From an uncultured Acetatifactor sp. (GTDB taxonomy: Bacteria > Bacillota > Clostridia > Lachnospirales > Lachnospiraceae), in contig CAJUTJ010000029.1 of the NCBI GenBank assembly GCA_910589655.1, positions 27,061 to 91,060 on the forward strand: DNA of 64,000 nucleotides. Reading direction: 5' to 3'. Each line of letters begins with the position of its first letter. Within the stretch, counting starts at the first letter, position 1. Both the position numbers and the translations under genes were made by a program. Below, piece after piece: positions 17,226-26,128 of this stretch. The notes beneath the pieces were generated by a model. The model saw nothing but the letters and a program-made list of their open reading frames with translations. It did not search any database and had not been told where the DNA came from.

Positions 17226-18956
17226 CTAATGCACCTTATATACATAGATCCGATAGTAACTGCCCTCCGTCTCCAAAGGATTCTCATTCAACAGAACAAG
17301 CCCTTGTTCCTCCCCATTGGCTATATATGCCGCTGACAGCAGATAATCTCCGCCCAGCTCTTTCAGCGCCGCAACATCCATGCGGTAATCCTGAAAGTAG
17401 AAGCCGCCCTTCTCTATGGTATAATAGCCGGGGCACTCCGAACTGAAGAGATAGCATCTGTTCCCCCAGCCGTCAAAATAGTCCCTCAAATATTCGTTTC
17501 GCTCCAGCTCCGGAGCCAGAACCTTCCGAAAGCTATGCTTATAGTCTAACGGATAATTATTGGAATAACCGTCCAGACAATAAAAGCCGTGATACAACGC
17601 CGCCGCAGGATCTATCCCCAGACTCACCACTCTGTATTCTGACTGCTCCCGCCCTTCCGTCTCCCGCAGAAAGCTTTCCACTTGTTCCATAACGCCGATC
17701 CCGTAATAATCCCTATAGCTTAACAGACCGTAATCGGGATTCCGGAGCTTCTGAATGTTTGACTTTACATCTCCCGCAAGCAAAATCTGCAGTCCGGCTC
17801 CGGCAAAGCCGCCGCCCATAATAAGTATCAGTAATAAAACCGCCGGTTTTCTTCCCTGATGCAGCAAAAGCTCCATACAAATCATTGCCCCGCAGGCAAA
17901 GGCAAGATACCAGAATACGGGGGCAATCCATAACAGCCGGTCTGCCTGAAAAGCACGGAGCGCGTCCATGCGGCTTCTCACGGAAACACCCAAGCCACAA
18001 TCCCACAGCGCCGCCAAAACGGAAAAAAACAGATTCCACAACAGGCAGATTCCTACAATACACTGTAACCTGCGCACATGCTTCTCCCCAAGAGCGAACC
18101 CCGCCGCTGCTGCAATTAATGCCGCCGCCAACAGAAAAAAGTGATAGTCCTCACTATGCTGCCCCCCCTTTGTCAGATTTTGCCAAAGAGCCGGAAAAAA
18201 CGAATCGGCCGACAGCACATACTCCGCCTTATGTGAAACCTGTGCACCTCCCAAGCCCAGTAATTCTCCCAGCAGGCGGCAGTTTTCCGCCATATAAATC
18301 CCCAGAAGCAGCAGCCACGCTCCAAGGAAGGAAAACACGCTCTCCCTTTGCTTCCAAAAGAGCCAAAGCAGCCAGAGTACGCCCATTCCCAGAAGCCCAA
18401 ACCCTACCAGTACCAAGGAGGAGGTCAGGGCATACCATGCTATATATAAATAAGAAACCGCCATACGGCGTTTTCTTTTCAGTTGCAGCACACACCAGAA
18501 CAATAAGGGAATCCCATACTGGGACAAACCGTACACGGGCAGAAAGGGCAGATAAGCAAACAGAACGGCCGTGGCTGCGGCAATCCCTCCATATACCCCT
18601 GCTTCCCTTGCCAGAAGATACATTCCAAGATATCCCGTCAAGCTTCCGATTAACTGCATGGACAATAAAGCGGCAAAATAATTTCCCGTGAGAAACAGCG
18701 CCACAAATCCCGGAGCCGGAAGCGTCAATGCCGTCTTAGACATTCCTCCCATAAATTCCGGCAGGATATCTCCCCGAAACAAATATTTTGCCTGAAGAAT
18801 ATAAGCAATCATCTCACCGTCCAGCTGGTCATGATACGTAAACACGGCATCCTCGCCCAAAATCAGATAAGGAACCGCCATAACCGCCACAGCCGCCAGT
18901 CCCAGAAAGAACCACATCTTATGCAATTTTTCACAAGACCTACTCCGACCTGCCAC
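17226..18956 (-). CDS. Large polytopic membrane protein, surface-glycan associated, function unknown
   Basis: About 577 residues with roughly a dozen membrane helices and a soluble C-terminal part of about 140 residues. The first external loop starts GEDAVFTYHDQLDGEMIAYI and later has FMGGMSKTALTLPAPG, a clostridial family often seen in exopolysaccharide loci; I would guess the DUF6044 type without certainty. GTG at 18956 is preferred: GGAGG lies five bases before it. The ATG at 18968 belongs to the same repeat-derived ribosome site (ATGGAGGTTAGTGTG). A role as a flippase or a transferase fits the neighbourhood, but neither is shown. Confidence 0.68.
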   Translation of the reverse strand: MAGRSRSCEKLHKMWFFLGLAAVAVMAVPYLILGEDAVFTYHDQLDGEMIAYILQAKYLFRGDILPEFMGGMSKTALTLPAPGFVALFLTGNYFAALLSMQLIGSLTGYLGMYLLAREAGVYGGIAAATAVLFAYLPFLPVYGLSQYGIPLLFWCVLQLKRKRRMAVSYLYIAWYALTSSLVLVGFGLLGMGVLWLLWLFWKQRESVFSFLGAWLLLLGIYMAENCRLLGELLGLGGAQVSHKAEYVLSADSFFPALWQNLTKGGQHSEDYHFFLLAAALIAAAAGFALGEKHVRRLQCIVGICLLWNLFFSVLAALWDCGLGVSVRSRMDALRAFQADRLLWIAPVFWYLAFACGAMICMELLLHQGRKPAVLLLILIMGGGFAGAGLQILLAGDVKSNIQKLRNPDYGLLSYRDYYGIGVMEQVESFLRETEGREQSEYRVVSLGIDPAAALYHGFYCLDGYSNNYPLDYKHSFRKVLAPELERNEYLRDYFDGWGNRCYLFSSECPGYYTIEKGGFYFQDYRMDVAALKELGGDYLLSAAYIANGEEQGLVLLNENPLETEGSYYRIYVYKVH

Positions 18957-18961
18957 ACTAA

Positions 18962-19226
18962 CCTCCATGATTCCGCTTTGCGGAATCTCAAAGTTTCTCT
19001 GCGAAACAGCCCTTGCTGTGAGCAGTCAGAAACTCTTCTCACACTAACCTCCATGCCGCAGCTTCGCTGCGACTCACAATCCCATGGAGCTAAAGCTCCG
19101 ATGAGAAATGCCGTATTTCAGGCATTTCTCGGTGTGAGACTTAGAGTTTCTCTGCGAAACAGCCTCTGCTGTGAGCAGTTAGAAACTCTTCTCACACTAA
19201 CCTCCATGATTCCGCTTCGCGGAATC
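18962..19226 (-). repeat. Triplicated hairpin-plus-GGAGG leader units
   Basis: Three copies of a hairpin followed by ATGGAGGTTAGTGTG occur on the minus strand. The hairpins are GATTCCGC/GCGGAATC at 18969-18987 and 19208-19226 and CGCAGC/GCTGCG at 19057-19071. Between them lie AGTTTCT...AGAAACT stems and a GAGAAATGCC/GGCATTTCTC stem. Each copy offers a GGAGG site and a GTG start; only the last leads into the gene at 18956. Confidence 0.85.
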
Positions 19227-20591
19227 TCAAATCTGTATGGAAAATCCCCGTATTGGGAGCATGGTCCAAGCCATCCACAGCTGTAAAACCACCACGGTAT
19301 TTTTATAATCCATCATGCCGGCCCCTTGCATGGTATACCATAAAACCATGAACCCCGTCGTCAGAACGCAGCATAACACAAATATCGCCCTTTTCTTTTT
19401 ATCCGGCCTGCCGCTGTCAAATAGCCTTATCATCCGAAGCGCCGCTGCCAAAGGCAGCATCGTCACAAACCACCAGCTGCCGTAATCCATATACGCCTTG
19501 GATAATCCGGGAGTGTACTCCAAAAAGAAATCATAATTTCTGTTGCTGTAAGAGTCATACCCTCTGCCTTGCAGAAGCATCGGCAGTGCCGCGGGAGCTG
19601 CACTATATCCCAGCACATCCCATGCCATTTCCTTTAGAATGGCATTTTTATGCCATACCCAAGCCGTCTTTATCATTGTCTTATAACATTCTTCCACTTG
19701 CTCTCCGGACAGGAGGCCATCCGCTGCGGCCCGTTCCATAACCGGGAAAAATCTTTCTTCCATGGCGTCCGCATACAATGCAGACCCCAATATTTCCTCC
19801 CGGTCGATGTAGTCTTTGATTTCTTCATGCCAGCTTTCAAACTCCAGAAACAAGCTTGTCCAAGCGGTTCTCTGAGTCAGCGCCATCAACGGCGTCCTAT
19901 GAATTTTCCCATACAGTCCCTCCGTCCGGGTCAGGCTGTTCACCCCGGATATCATTCCCAGAAAGGCCGCCGCTATAAGCAAACCATAAATTCCCTTTTT
20001 CCTGTTCTCCCGGAGTCCGCGATGGCAGAACAAACCGAACAATATCACAGGCAATGCTCCTAAATAAAGGTATTCCGGCAAGAGCAGCGCCAGCCCCAGC
20101 CAACAGAGACAAATTTCAGCCAGCATTTTCAATGTCCGCTTTTCCTCTTCCTTTATGGCTTCCCCCAGCAAGGACAACTCCACCAGCAAAAGGGACGCCG
20201 CAAAGGAACATGGCAGTACTGCCAGATGGCACTGCATAACCATAGGAATCGTTAAAACCGCAAAGCATCCCCCAATCAGAAATCTCTTATTTTCCCGCAA
20301 AAAAATGCCCAGAAACCGATGCGCAGCAGCATAGGCGGCAATAAGCTGTATCCCATAAACCACAATATGATTTCCTCCCGCAATCCGCAGAAAAGCCGGA
20401 TACAATATCCCCGTATATTCGTCACAGCGCAAGATTCTACTGACCTGCATATAAAAAAGACTGTCCCCGTACTGTGGAAAATTAGAGAAATTGCAACACA
20501 TCCAGACAATCCCCATGACTGTCTGGATGCTTACGCCTATGATAAGGAGCCCCTTTATTATGGCAGAAATATGCCCCATAACTTTTTGCAT
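19227..20591 (-). CDS. Polytopic membrane protein, function unknown
   Basis: About 454 residues, around eleven hydrophobic segments and few soluble loops. The first external loop carries FSNFPQYGDSLFYMQVSRIL, the kind of acidic loop found in GT-C or GT-39 relatives, and the protein ends soon after the last helix. ATG at 20591 is chosen because AAAGGAAGG precedes it; an upstream in-frame TTG at 20624 lacks such a site. Upstream is wecE and downstream another large membrane protein, so a role in assembling or moving a deoxyamino-sugar glycan is the contextual guess. Confidence 0.68.
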   Translation of the reverse strand: MQKVMGHISAIIKGLLIIGVSIQTVMGIVWMCCNFSNFPQYGDSLFYMQVSRILRCDEYTGILYPAFLRIAGGNHIVVYGIQLIAAYAAAHRFLGIFLRENKRFLIGGCFAVLTIPMVMQCHLAVLPCSFAASLLLVELSLLGEAIKEEEKRTLKMLAEICLCWLGLALLLPEYLYLGALPVILFGLFCHRGLRENRKKGIYGLLIAAAFLGMISGVNSLTRTEGLYGKIHRTPLMALTQRTAWTSLFLEFESWHEEIKDYIDREEILGSALYADAMEERFFPVMERAAADGLLSGEQVEECYKTMIKTAWVWHKNAILKEMAWDVLGYSAAPAALPMLLQGRGYDSYSNRNYDFFLEYTPGLSKAYMDYGSWWFVTMLPLAAALRMIRLFDSGRPDKKKRAIFVLCCVLTTGFMVLWYTMQGAGMMDYKNTVVVLQLWMAWTMLPIRGFSIQI

Positions 20592-20672
20592 ATCGACCTT
20601 CCTTTTAGTCAGTGTTCCAGCCAATTCCTGACCGGATAGAGTCGCCTCCCTTAAATCTTTTGCCGATGAAAA

Positions 20673-21806
20673 TTATTTTGTATAGAACTTCTTTACCACT
20701 TCACAAATTTCATCCACCTGCCCTAACGTCAAACCGTAATACATAGGCAGACGTGCCAAACGTTCACTCTCTCTGGTGGTATATTTGTCTTCCCCGTGGA
20801 ACCGCCCGAACTTCTGTCCCGCAGGAGCCGTATGCAAAGGAATGTAATGGAATACCGACAGTATCTCGTTCTGCTTCATGTGATTGATAAAGGCAGTTCT
20901 CTCTTCAAGATCCTTTGCCTTTACATAAAACATATGCGCATTGTGCACACATCCCTCCGGCACAGCAGGAAGCTCGATTTTTCCCGCTTCCGCAAGGGGT
21001 GCGAGATTCTCGTAATACCGGTTCCAAAGAGACAGCCTTGCGTCATTGATCTGATCCGCAATTTCCAGCTGGGCATAGAGGTACGCCGCATTCATATCGC
21101 TTGGCAGATAAGAAGAACCATAATTAATCCATGTATACTTGTCAATCTGACCGCGGTAATATTTACTCCGGTTTGTACCTTTTTCACGGATAATTTCCGC
21201 CTCTTCCACATCCTTCTCGTTCCGGATCAACAGCGCGCCGCCCTCGCCCATACTGTAGTTTTTGGTCTCATGGAAGCTGAAACAGCCGAAATTTCCGAAA
21301 GTCCCCAGAGCCTTCCCCTTATAAGAGGCCATGATCCCTTGTGCCGCATCTTCAATCACCGTCAGCTTATGCCTCTCCGCAATCCTCATGATCGTATCCA
21401 TCTCACAGGCCACGCCCGCATAGTGAACCGGTACTATGGCTCGTGTTCTCTCCGTGACAGCCTCCTCAATCAGCTTCTCGTCTATATTCATGGTATCCGG
21501 CCTGATATCCACAAACACAGGCACGGCACCCCGGAGCACGAAGGCATCCGCAGTGGAAACAAAAGTGTATGCAGGCATAATAACCTCATCTCCGGGTCCC
21601 ACATCCGTCAGCAATGCAGCAAGCTCCGTAGCATGAGTGCAAGAAGTGGTAAGAAGACATTTGGCAGTTCCCGTCCTCTCCTCAATCCATTGGCTGCACT
21701 TTTTCGTATATGCGCCATCACCGCATATCTTTTGATTTTCCACACATTCCTTAATATAATCCATGGCTTTTTCCGCATAAGGCGGCACATTAAAATTTAT
21801 CTTCAT
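20673..21806 (-). CDS. wecE: dTDP-4-amino-4,6-dideoxygalactose transaminase
   Basis: PLP-dependent sugar aminotransferase of the DegT/DnrJ/EryC1/StrS family. It resembles WecE (RffA) closely along its length: CGDGAYTKKCSQW, PAYTFVSTADAFVLRGA, FVDIRPDTMNIDE, IVPVHYAGVACEMD and IEDAAQGIMASYKG. Lys182 in HETKNYSMGEGG is the PLP lysine. WecE aminates dTDP-4-keto-6-deoxyglucose, the RmlB product, to give dTDP-4-amino-4,6-dideoxygalactose. The start is ATG at 21806; the ATG at 21818 belongs to a repeat-borne Shine-Dalgarno segment (ATGGGAGTTAGT). No WecD-type acetyltransferase is seen in the window. Confidence 0.92.
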   Translation of the reverse strand: MKINFNVPPYAEKAMDYIKECVENQKICGDGAYTKKCSQWIEERTGTAKCLLTTSCTHATELAALLTDVGPGDEVIMPAYTFVSTADAFVLRGAVPVFVDIRPDTMNIDEKLIEEAVTERTRAIVPVHYAGVACEMDTIMRIAERHKLTVIEDAAQGIMASYKGKALGTFGNFGCFSFHETKNYSMGEGGALLIRNEKDVEEAEIIREKGTNRSKYYRGQIDKYTWINYGSSYLPSDMNAAYLYAQLEIADQINDARLSLWNRYYENLAPLAEAGKIELPAVPEGCVHNAHMFYVKAKDLEERTAFINHMKQNEILSVFHYIPLHTAPAGQKFGRFHGEDKYTTRESERLARLPMYYGLTLGQVDEICEVVKKFYTK

Positions 21807-21808
21807 AC

Positions 21809-22030
21809 TAACTCCCATATGCCCGCTTTAGCGGGCGCTCAAATCAAGATTGTGAAATGCTCTTTTTCGCATTAACTCCCATATGCCCGCTTCGGCGGGC
21901 GCTCAAATCAAGATTGTGAAATGCTCTTTTCACATTAACTCCCATATGCCCGCTTCGGCGGGCGCTCAAATCAAGATTGTGAAATGCTCTTTTCACATTA
22001 AACTCCATGATTCCGCTCTGCGGAATCTCA
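21809..22030 (-). repeat. Tandem hairpin/ribosome-site cassettes before wecE (module C)
   Basis: Three nearly identical units of 63-64 bp have hairpins GCCCGC/GCGGGC at 21821-21836, 21885-21900 and 21948-21963, each followed on the transcribed strand by ATGGGAGTTA and then ATG or GTG. A fourth, diverged unit has GATTCCGC/GCGGAATC at 22009-22027 followed by ATGGAGTTTAATGTG. A second stem, GTGAAA..TTTCAC, lies between units. The intact units read as MGVNVKRAFHNLDLSARRSGH. Confidence 0.9.
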
Positions 22031-22117
22031 AATCCGGATGGAAAACGTCGTGTTTTAGGCATTTCTATTTCTGACTGATCTGCAGAATCTTAACTCCTGA
22101 TAGGAAATACCGTTTTA

Positions 22118-23092
22118 TCAATTTATTTCCTTTTTCCACATTCCTGTCACCGAGCCTTGCACGGTATCCGTTACTCTGCGGATTATATATTTAGGCCGGC
22201 CTTTCACTTCCTCATAAATTCTGGCAATATAATGCCCTATAATTCCCAGACTCAGCATCAGGAAGCCGCCTATAATCAGAATCAAAAGGATCACCGTGGT
22301 AAACCCTTCCACCGCCGTCCCCATCAGGAATTTCACAAGAGTCTGAACGGCCAGTCCCACACTGAACAAAATGGACACCAGCCCCATAACCGTCACCAGC
22401 TGCAGCGGCAGCGTGCTGAAAGAAGTTGCATTGGAAACGGCATATTTCATCAGGCTCCAGAATGACCACTTGCTCTCGCCATACTGTCTCTCCTGTACCT
22501 CATACTCCACCGTCTCCGTCCGAAATCCCACCCAGAAGGTCAGCGCCCGGAAAAAGGTATTGCGCTCCGGCAGCGTCAACAGTACATCCACTACTTTTCG
22601 ATCCAGCAGTTTATAGTCGGAGGAGGCATTCATATCCACCTTAATCAGCTTGCTCATAATCTTATAAAAAAGACCGGCTGACAGCTTGTGGGGCAGGCTT
22701 TCCTTTCCGCGGCTGATTTTAATTCCTTCCACCACTTCTACACCTTCCTTCCACAGCTCCCACATTCGGGGAATCACCTCGGGAGGGTGCTGCAGGTCGC
22801 AGTCCATCACAATCACAGCATCTCCCGCTGTCAGCTCCAACCCCGCAAAAATACCGGCTTCCTTCCCGAAATTACGGCTGAACTCGGCTCCCTTTATCCT
22901 TGGATTCTCCTCTGCCGCTTTTATAATCTCGTCAAAAGTTCCGTCCTTCGAGCCGTCACTGATAAATACCAATTCATAATCGATCCCTTTTTCTTCCAGA
23001 AGACCGGACAATACTTTCGCTGTATTTGCAATATTTTGTTTTTCGTTATAGGCCGGCAGTACGATGGACAACATTGCCATTTTTTTCTTCAT
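22118..23092 (-). CDS. GtrB/DPM1-type polyprenyl-phosphate glycosyltransferase
   Basis: GT2 enzyme that transfers a hexose from a nucleotide sugar to polyprenyl phosphate on the inner membrane face. SIVLPAYNEKQNI opens the domain, ISDGSKDGT and VIVMDCDLQHPPEVIPRMWE carry the metal-binding acidic motif, and SSDYKLLDRKVVD and RQYGESKWS are conserved in this subfamily. Two C-terminal membrane helices (about 232-254 and 266-288) complete the 324-residue length. It sits directly downstream of a GtrII-like membrane glucosyltransferase. GtrB and GtrII pairs are known to decorate O-antigen, which supports a periplasmic-face glucosylation step. Confidence 0.92.
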   Translation of the reverse strand: MKKKMAMLSIVLPAYNEKQNIANTAKVLSGLLEEKGIDYELVFISDGSKDGTFDEIIKAAEENPRIKGAEFSRNFGKEAGIFAGLELTAGDAVIVMDCDLQHPPEVIPRMWELWKEGVEVVEGIKISRGKESLPHKLSAGLFYKIMSKLIKVDMNASSDYKLLDRKVVDVLLTLPERNTFFRALTFWVGFRTETVEYEVQERQYGESKWSFWSLMKYAVSNATSFSTLPLQLVTVMGLVSILFSVGLAVQTLVKFLMGTAVEGFTTVILLILIIGGFLMLSLGIIGHYIARIYEEVKGRPKYIIRRVTDTVQGSVTGMWKKEIN

Positions 23093-23093
23093 A

Positions 23094-23330
23094 TTCCAGT
23101 TCCGTCCCTTCTCTCCCGCGCCTCTTTCTTGGGAAGGAATCTTCAGCCGCTCACGCGTCTGAAATTCCTTCCGGCGCTTCCGTTTCAGGACTGTTCCAGT
23201 TCCGTCCCTTCTCTCCCGCGCCTCTTTCTTGGGAAGGAATCTTCAGCCGCTTATGCGTCTGAAATTCCTTCCGGCGCTTCCGTTTCGGGACTGTTCCAGT
23301 TCCGTCCCTTCTCTCCCGCGCCCACTCTCC
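23094..23330 (-). repeat. 100-bp tandem leader repeats (module F, long form) before the GtrB-like gene
   Basis: Units begin exactly 100 bp apart at 23094, 23194 and 23294 (the third partial). The outer sequence is that of the rmlA leader repeats at 6748-6885, but the interior is replaced by a GGAAGGAATTTCAG/CTGAAGATTCCTTCC stem. It fills the 250-bp gap between the GtrII and GtrB genes. Confidence 0.9.
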
Positions 23331-23339
23331 CCTTTTGTA

Positions 23340-24998
23340 TTATTGGCTGAGGTTTTCTGTTTTTATATACATTACACCGTCTATAATGCGGATGGAATTT
23401 TCACCCGGAAAACTGTCCATGGCTTTATATTCCTCCGAATAATATACCTCTGCCATAGCCTCCGCAGGCTGTATGTTGAGGCTAGCCCCCAAATAATGCC
23501 TGATAAATTCCCGGTAGTTATCACCTGTGTAAAGCAGGCTGTCTCCGTTTAAACCGATCATATTGGATGTCACCTTCAAAGAAATATCCGTATCGGGATA
23601 CTGCACATCGCTGACCCAGCCGATCATAGCAATCGGAATGCCGGGATAGTATCCTTCCGTCTGTTCGATTCGGTCAAGCAAGCGTATACAGTAGGCATAG
23701 GTCTTCTCATAACGCTTCTGCAGATTAGAATAGGCAATATTATCCACCACCGCATAGTGGAACACCAACACAAAAGCCGCCGCCAACGCCGCCCACTCTG
23801 CCCACATAATAACCTTTGCCTTTCCGCGATCTCTTCCCACAAACGCCACCATGCCGATAAGGAACAGCACCCACTGATATCTCATCAGCAAATGATAGTT
23901 CACATGGGGAGAAATCAGCAAAATCACATTGGTAAGCATGGGAAAAAATGCCACTGCAAGTATTATTATAGCGAAAAAGAAGGGATTTTTCCACCTTTTT
24001 CTGCTCCCCATGCAATAAAAACCCGTTCCCAGAGCCGCCAGAAGCAGAACCACACAAGCAACAGCCGAAAACATATCCTGAAAAACAATATTACCTTTCA
24101 ACGAAAAAGCAAAGAAGTCATAATACATACCTTTAATAACAGAAAACAAATCACTTCCCGCCGCGCCGGAAGCCATATCATTAATTCCCTGATAGGAAGC
24201 AAGCTCTTTGCCCTGTATTTTTAACAGCACTTGAAGAATGCCATAGTAAAGAGCTACACCGATTACTCCCATGTATAAGTAATGCAAGGATTTTTTCAAC
24301 TTTCCGAACATGCCGCCACCGGCGGCACAAGCAGTCAATGAAGAATGCGTGTTTTTCACACTCCCTCCCTCTCTCTGGCCGGAACCGGTCGAAGCTCCCT
24401 CCGGGCTGGCCGCCAGCATCAAAAGGGCATACACGGAAAGTATCATGGCAAAGGGAAGGTAGGCCTGATATGTCCCCATGCTGAAAGCCAGACAGATTCC
24501 TCCGGGCAGAAAACCCTTGGGATACTTCTTTGTGAACAATACCGCCAACACTGCCAGCAGCAGCGCCAACATATATCCGTCCATGGTAAAGACATACGCA
24601 AAGGTTGATGCAAGGGCCGGAAAGGAAACCAATAGTCCGCCCGTCAGCACCACTGCCCATGTCCTGCGTATTTCCAGCAATTCCGTCAAAGCCGCAGCCG
24701 CCAGCGAGAGAAAAAGCAGCCCCAGCACGCCAATCAGCCAGGGAATCGTGTAAAAGGAAGAAAAACCGCAGGCCGCCATTAAAAACCATCTGCCGGAGGT
24801 AATCATATTTTGGTCAAAATACATACTGTCAAGCCCGTCATGATTAGGGATATCCGACAGCAACACCGGCATATGTATCATCATACCGATTAGGAAGGCA
24901 GAAAAAAAGGCTATTTTCCATTCCTTCTTTATGATGTCCCGATTCCATTTTCCAAATAATTCTTCCGGTGCCATATCTTCCTCCGTTTCCGTATCCAT
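23340..24998 (-). CDS. GtrII-like membrane glucosyltransferase with a repeat-derived insertion
   Basis: 552 residues and about eleven membrane helices. The first external loop, NHDGLDSMYFDQNMITSGRW, is characteristic of the GtrII family, which uses polyprenyl-phosphate glucose made by a GtrB partner (here the next gene). Residues about 197-235 form a hydrophilic, Gly/Ser-rich stretch (ASPEGASTGSGQREGGSV...CAAGGGMFGKL) between two helices. Its DNA carries a module B hairpin and a GTGAAAAACAC stem at 24303-24365, so a leader-type repeat seems to have inserted in frame. Whether the enzyme still works is unclear. Confidence 0.82.
   Translation of the reverse strand: MDTETEEDMAPEELFGKWNRDIIKKEWKIAFFSAFLIGMMIHMPVLLSDIPNHDGLDSMYFDQNMITSGRWFLMAACGFSSFYTIPWLIGVLGLLFLSLAAAALTELLEIRRTWAVVLTGGLLVSFPALASTFAYVFTMDGYMLALLLAVLAVLFTKKYPKGFLPGGICLAFSMGTYQAYLPFAMILSVYALLMLAASPEGASTGSGQREGGSVKNTHSSLTACAAGGGMFGKLKKSLHYLYMGVIGVALYYGILQVLLKIQGKELASYQGINDMASGAAGSDLFSVIKGMYYDFFAFSLKGNIVFQDMFSAVACVVLLLAALGTGFYCMGSRKRWKNPFFFAIIILAVAFFPMLTNVILLISPHVNYHLLMRYQWVLFLIGMVAFVGRDRGKAKVIMWAEWAALAAAFVLVFHYAVVDNIAYSNLQKRYEKTYAYCIRLLDRIEQTEGYYPGIPIAMIGWVSDVQYPDTDISLKVTSNMIGLNGDSLLYTGDNYREFIRHYLGASLNIQPAEAMAEVYYSEEYKAMDSFPGENSIRIIDGVMYIKTENLSQ
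24303..24334 (-). repeat. Module B hairpin inside the GtrII-like coding region
   Basis: On the transcribed strand GCTTGTGCCGCC, a short loop and GGCGGCATGTTCGGAAAG match the intergenic copies at 33966-33993 and 36731-36763. Here it is read as part of the protein (CAAGGGMFGK). Confidence 0.85.
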
Positions 24999-25045
24999 AA
25001 CCTCTCGTAATCTCCGATTGTCTTTTCTTGGCTCATGCCCCGATA

Positions 25046-26128
25046 CTACTTCCGGACATTTCCTAAGTATGCGGCAATGGTTTCCGCCAGCAACTGTCTT
25101 CCTGCCTCATTAGGATGTAAGCCGTCTCTGGTGTAAATCTGCCAATCCTCCCAAACCTCGTGGGGATACAGATCATGATATAAATCCAAGACTTCCACTT
25201 CCATCTCTTCCGCTATCTCCAATTCCTTATTCACATAGTCCTCCAGTATACCGCCGCCCTCATCCTTTTCTTCACAGGTCATGCCGGAAAATTCATACCA
25301 GCTGTATGTGGAAGTCAATAATATTATCCGGAGATTTGGATACGCTTTACGCAAATCCTTCAACCCGCTTCGCAGCGCCCCTCCAAAAGTATATTCATCA
25401 TAAGGATCTTCCGGATTGTCAAGAGAAACTCCCGCATGGTAATCATTGATACCATACTGAACCAACAGAATCTCCACATGGGAAAAATCAATCGCCTCCA
25501 AAGTATCTATAACTTCCGGAAAATACTCCGTAGCGCTCTCCTTGATATAGGCAGTCTGCTGCAGCCCGAAATCATCCAATGATATGGCTTGGGAAATGGC
25601 GGCAAAGGCAAGACTGTCCTTAGTATATGACATCCTTCCCGTGGCATCAATGCGGCTGAGACAGGTCCCTCCCATGGCTCCGTTAAAAACTTCCTGCCCG
25701 GTGAGCAGAGAAAGCTTCTCACTGACGGCAGAGTCGTCACGAACCTGACCGAAAATACTGTCACCCAGAACCACGATCTGTGGAGAACAGCTCTTTTCAC
25801 TCTCTCTGACAGGAAAAGTCAGAAGCCACAGCACACAAAACAGCACTGCGGAAATAATTCCATATATCATTATTTTTGCCGGTATTCCTCTCTTCAAACG
25901 CTTCTCCTTCTTCTGTGAGCCAACACTTCCGCCAGTCTCTCCGCTCCCTATTCCTTTTATCCTGCACTCAATACTTCCGCCGACTTCTCCTCTCCCTATT
26001 CCCCTCATCCTGCACTCAATACTTCCGCCGACTTCTCCGCTCCCTATTCCCCTTATCTTACACCCAACACTTCCGCCAGTCTCTCCGCTCCCAAGCCGTC
26101 GGTCAGCTTTCTTTCCCTTAAGCTGCAT
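25046..26128 (-). CDS. Membrane-anchored SGNH/GDSL hydrolase with repeat-derived N-terminus
   Basis: The domain from about residue 130 has IVVLGDSIFGQ (nucleophile Ser), NGAMGGT, QYGINDYHAG and DGLHPNEAGRQLL (Asp and His), a full SGNH set; such enzymes add or remove acyl esters on sugars. One membrane helix (IMIYGIISAVLFCVLWLL) precedes it. The first 80 residues are four 16-residue repeats (GSGETGGSVGCKIRGI type) produced by tandem copies of the end of pseG read in another frame. An in-frame TTG before KRGIPAKIM, with AAGGAG seven bases upstream, may be the original and true start (near 25897). It may edit acyl groups on the nonulosonic acid glycan. Confidence 0.85.
   Translation of the reverse strand: MQLKGKKADRRLGSGETGGSVGCKIRGIGSGEVGGSIECRMRGIGRGEVGGSIECRIKGIGSGETGGSVGSQKKEKRLKRGIPAKIMIYGIISAVLFCVLWLLTFPVRESEKSCSPQIVVLGDSIFGQVRDDSAVSEKLSLLTGQEVFNGAMGGTCLSRIDATGRMSYTKDSLAFAAISQAISLDDFGLQQTAYIKESATEYFPEVIDTLEAIDFSHVEILLVQYGINDYHAGVSLDNPEDPYDEYTFGGALRSGLKDLRKAYPNLRIILLTSTYSWYEFSGMTCEEKDEGGGILEDYVNKELEIAEEMEVEVLDLYHDLYPHEVWEDWQIYTRDGLHPNEAGRQLLAETIAAYLGNVRK
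25918..26100 (-). repeat. 48-bp tandem duplication of the pseG 3' end
   Basis: Four units of 48 bp, each containing GGAGCGGAGAGACTGGCGG-like sequence. The first unit is the last coding stretch of pseG (LGAERLAEVLGVR); the others follow it downstream and are read in a different frame by the next gene. Confidence 0.85.

Noticed and set aside
21844..22062. 72-codon frame of repeats before wecE as a gene
   Set aside because: It consists wholly of leader repeat units and ends before wecE; treated as leader, although translation of the repeat peptide is possible.
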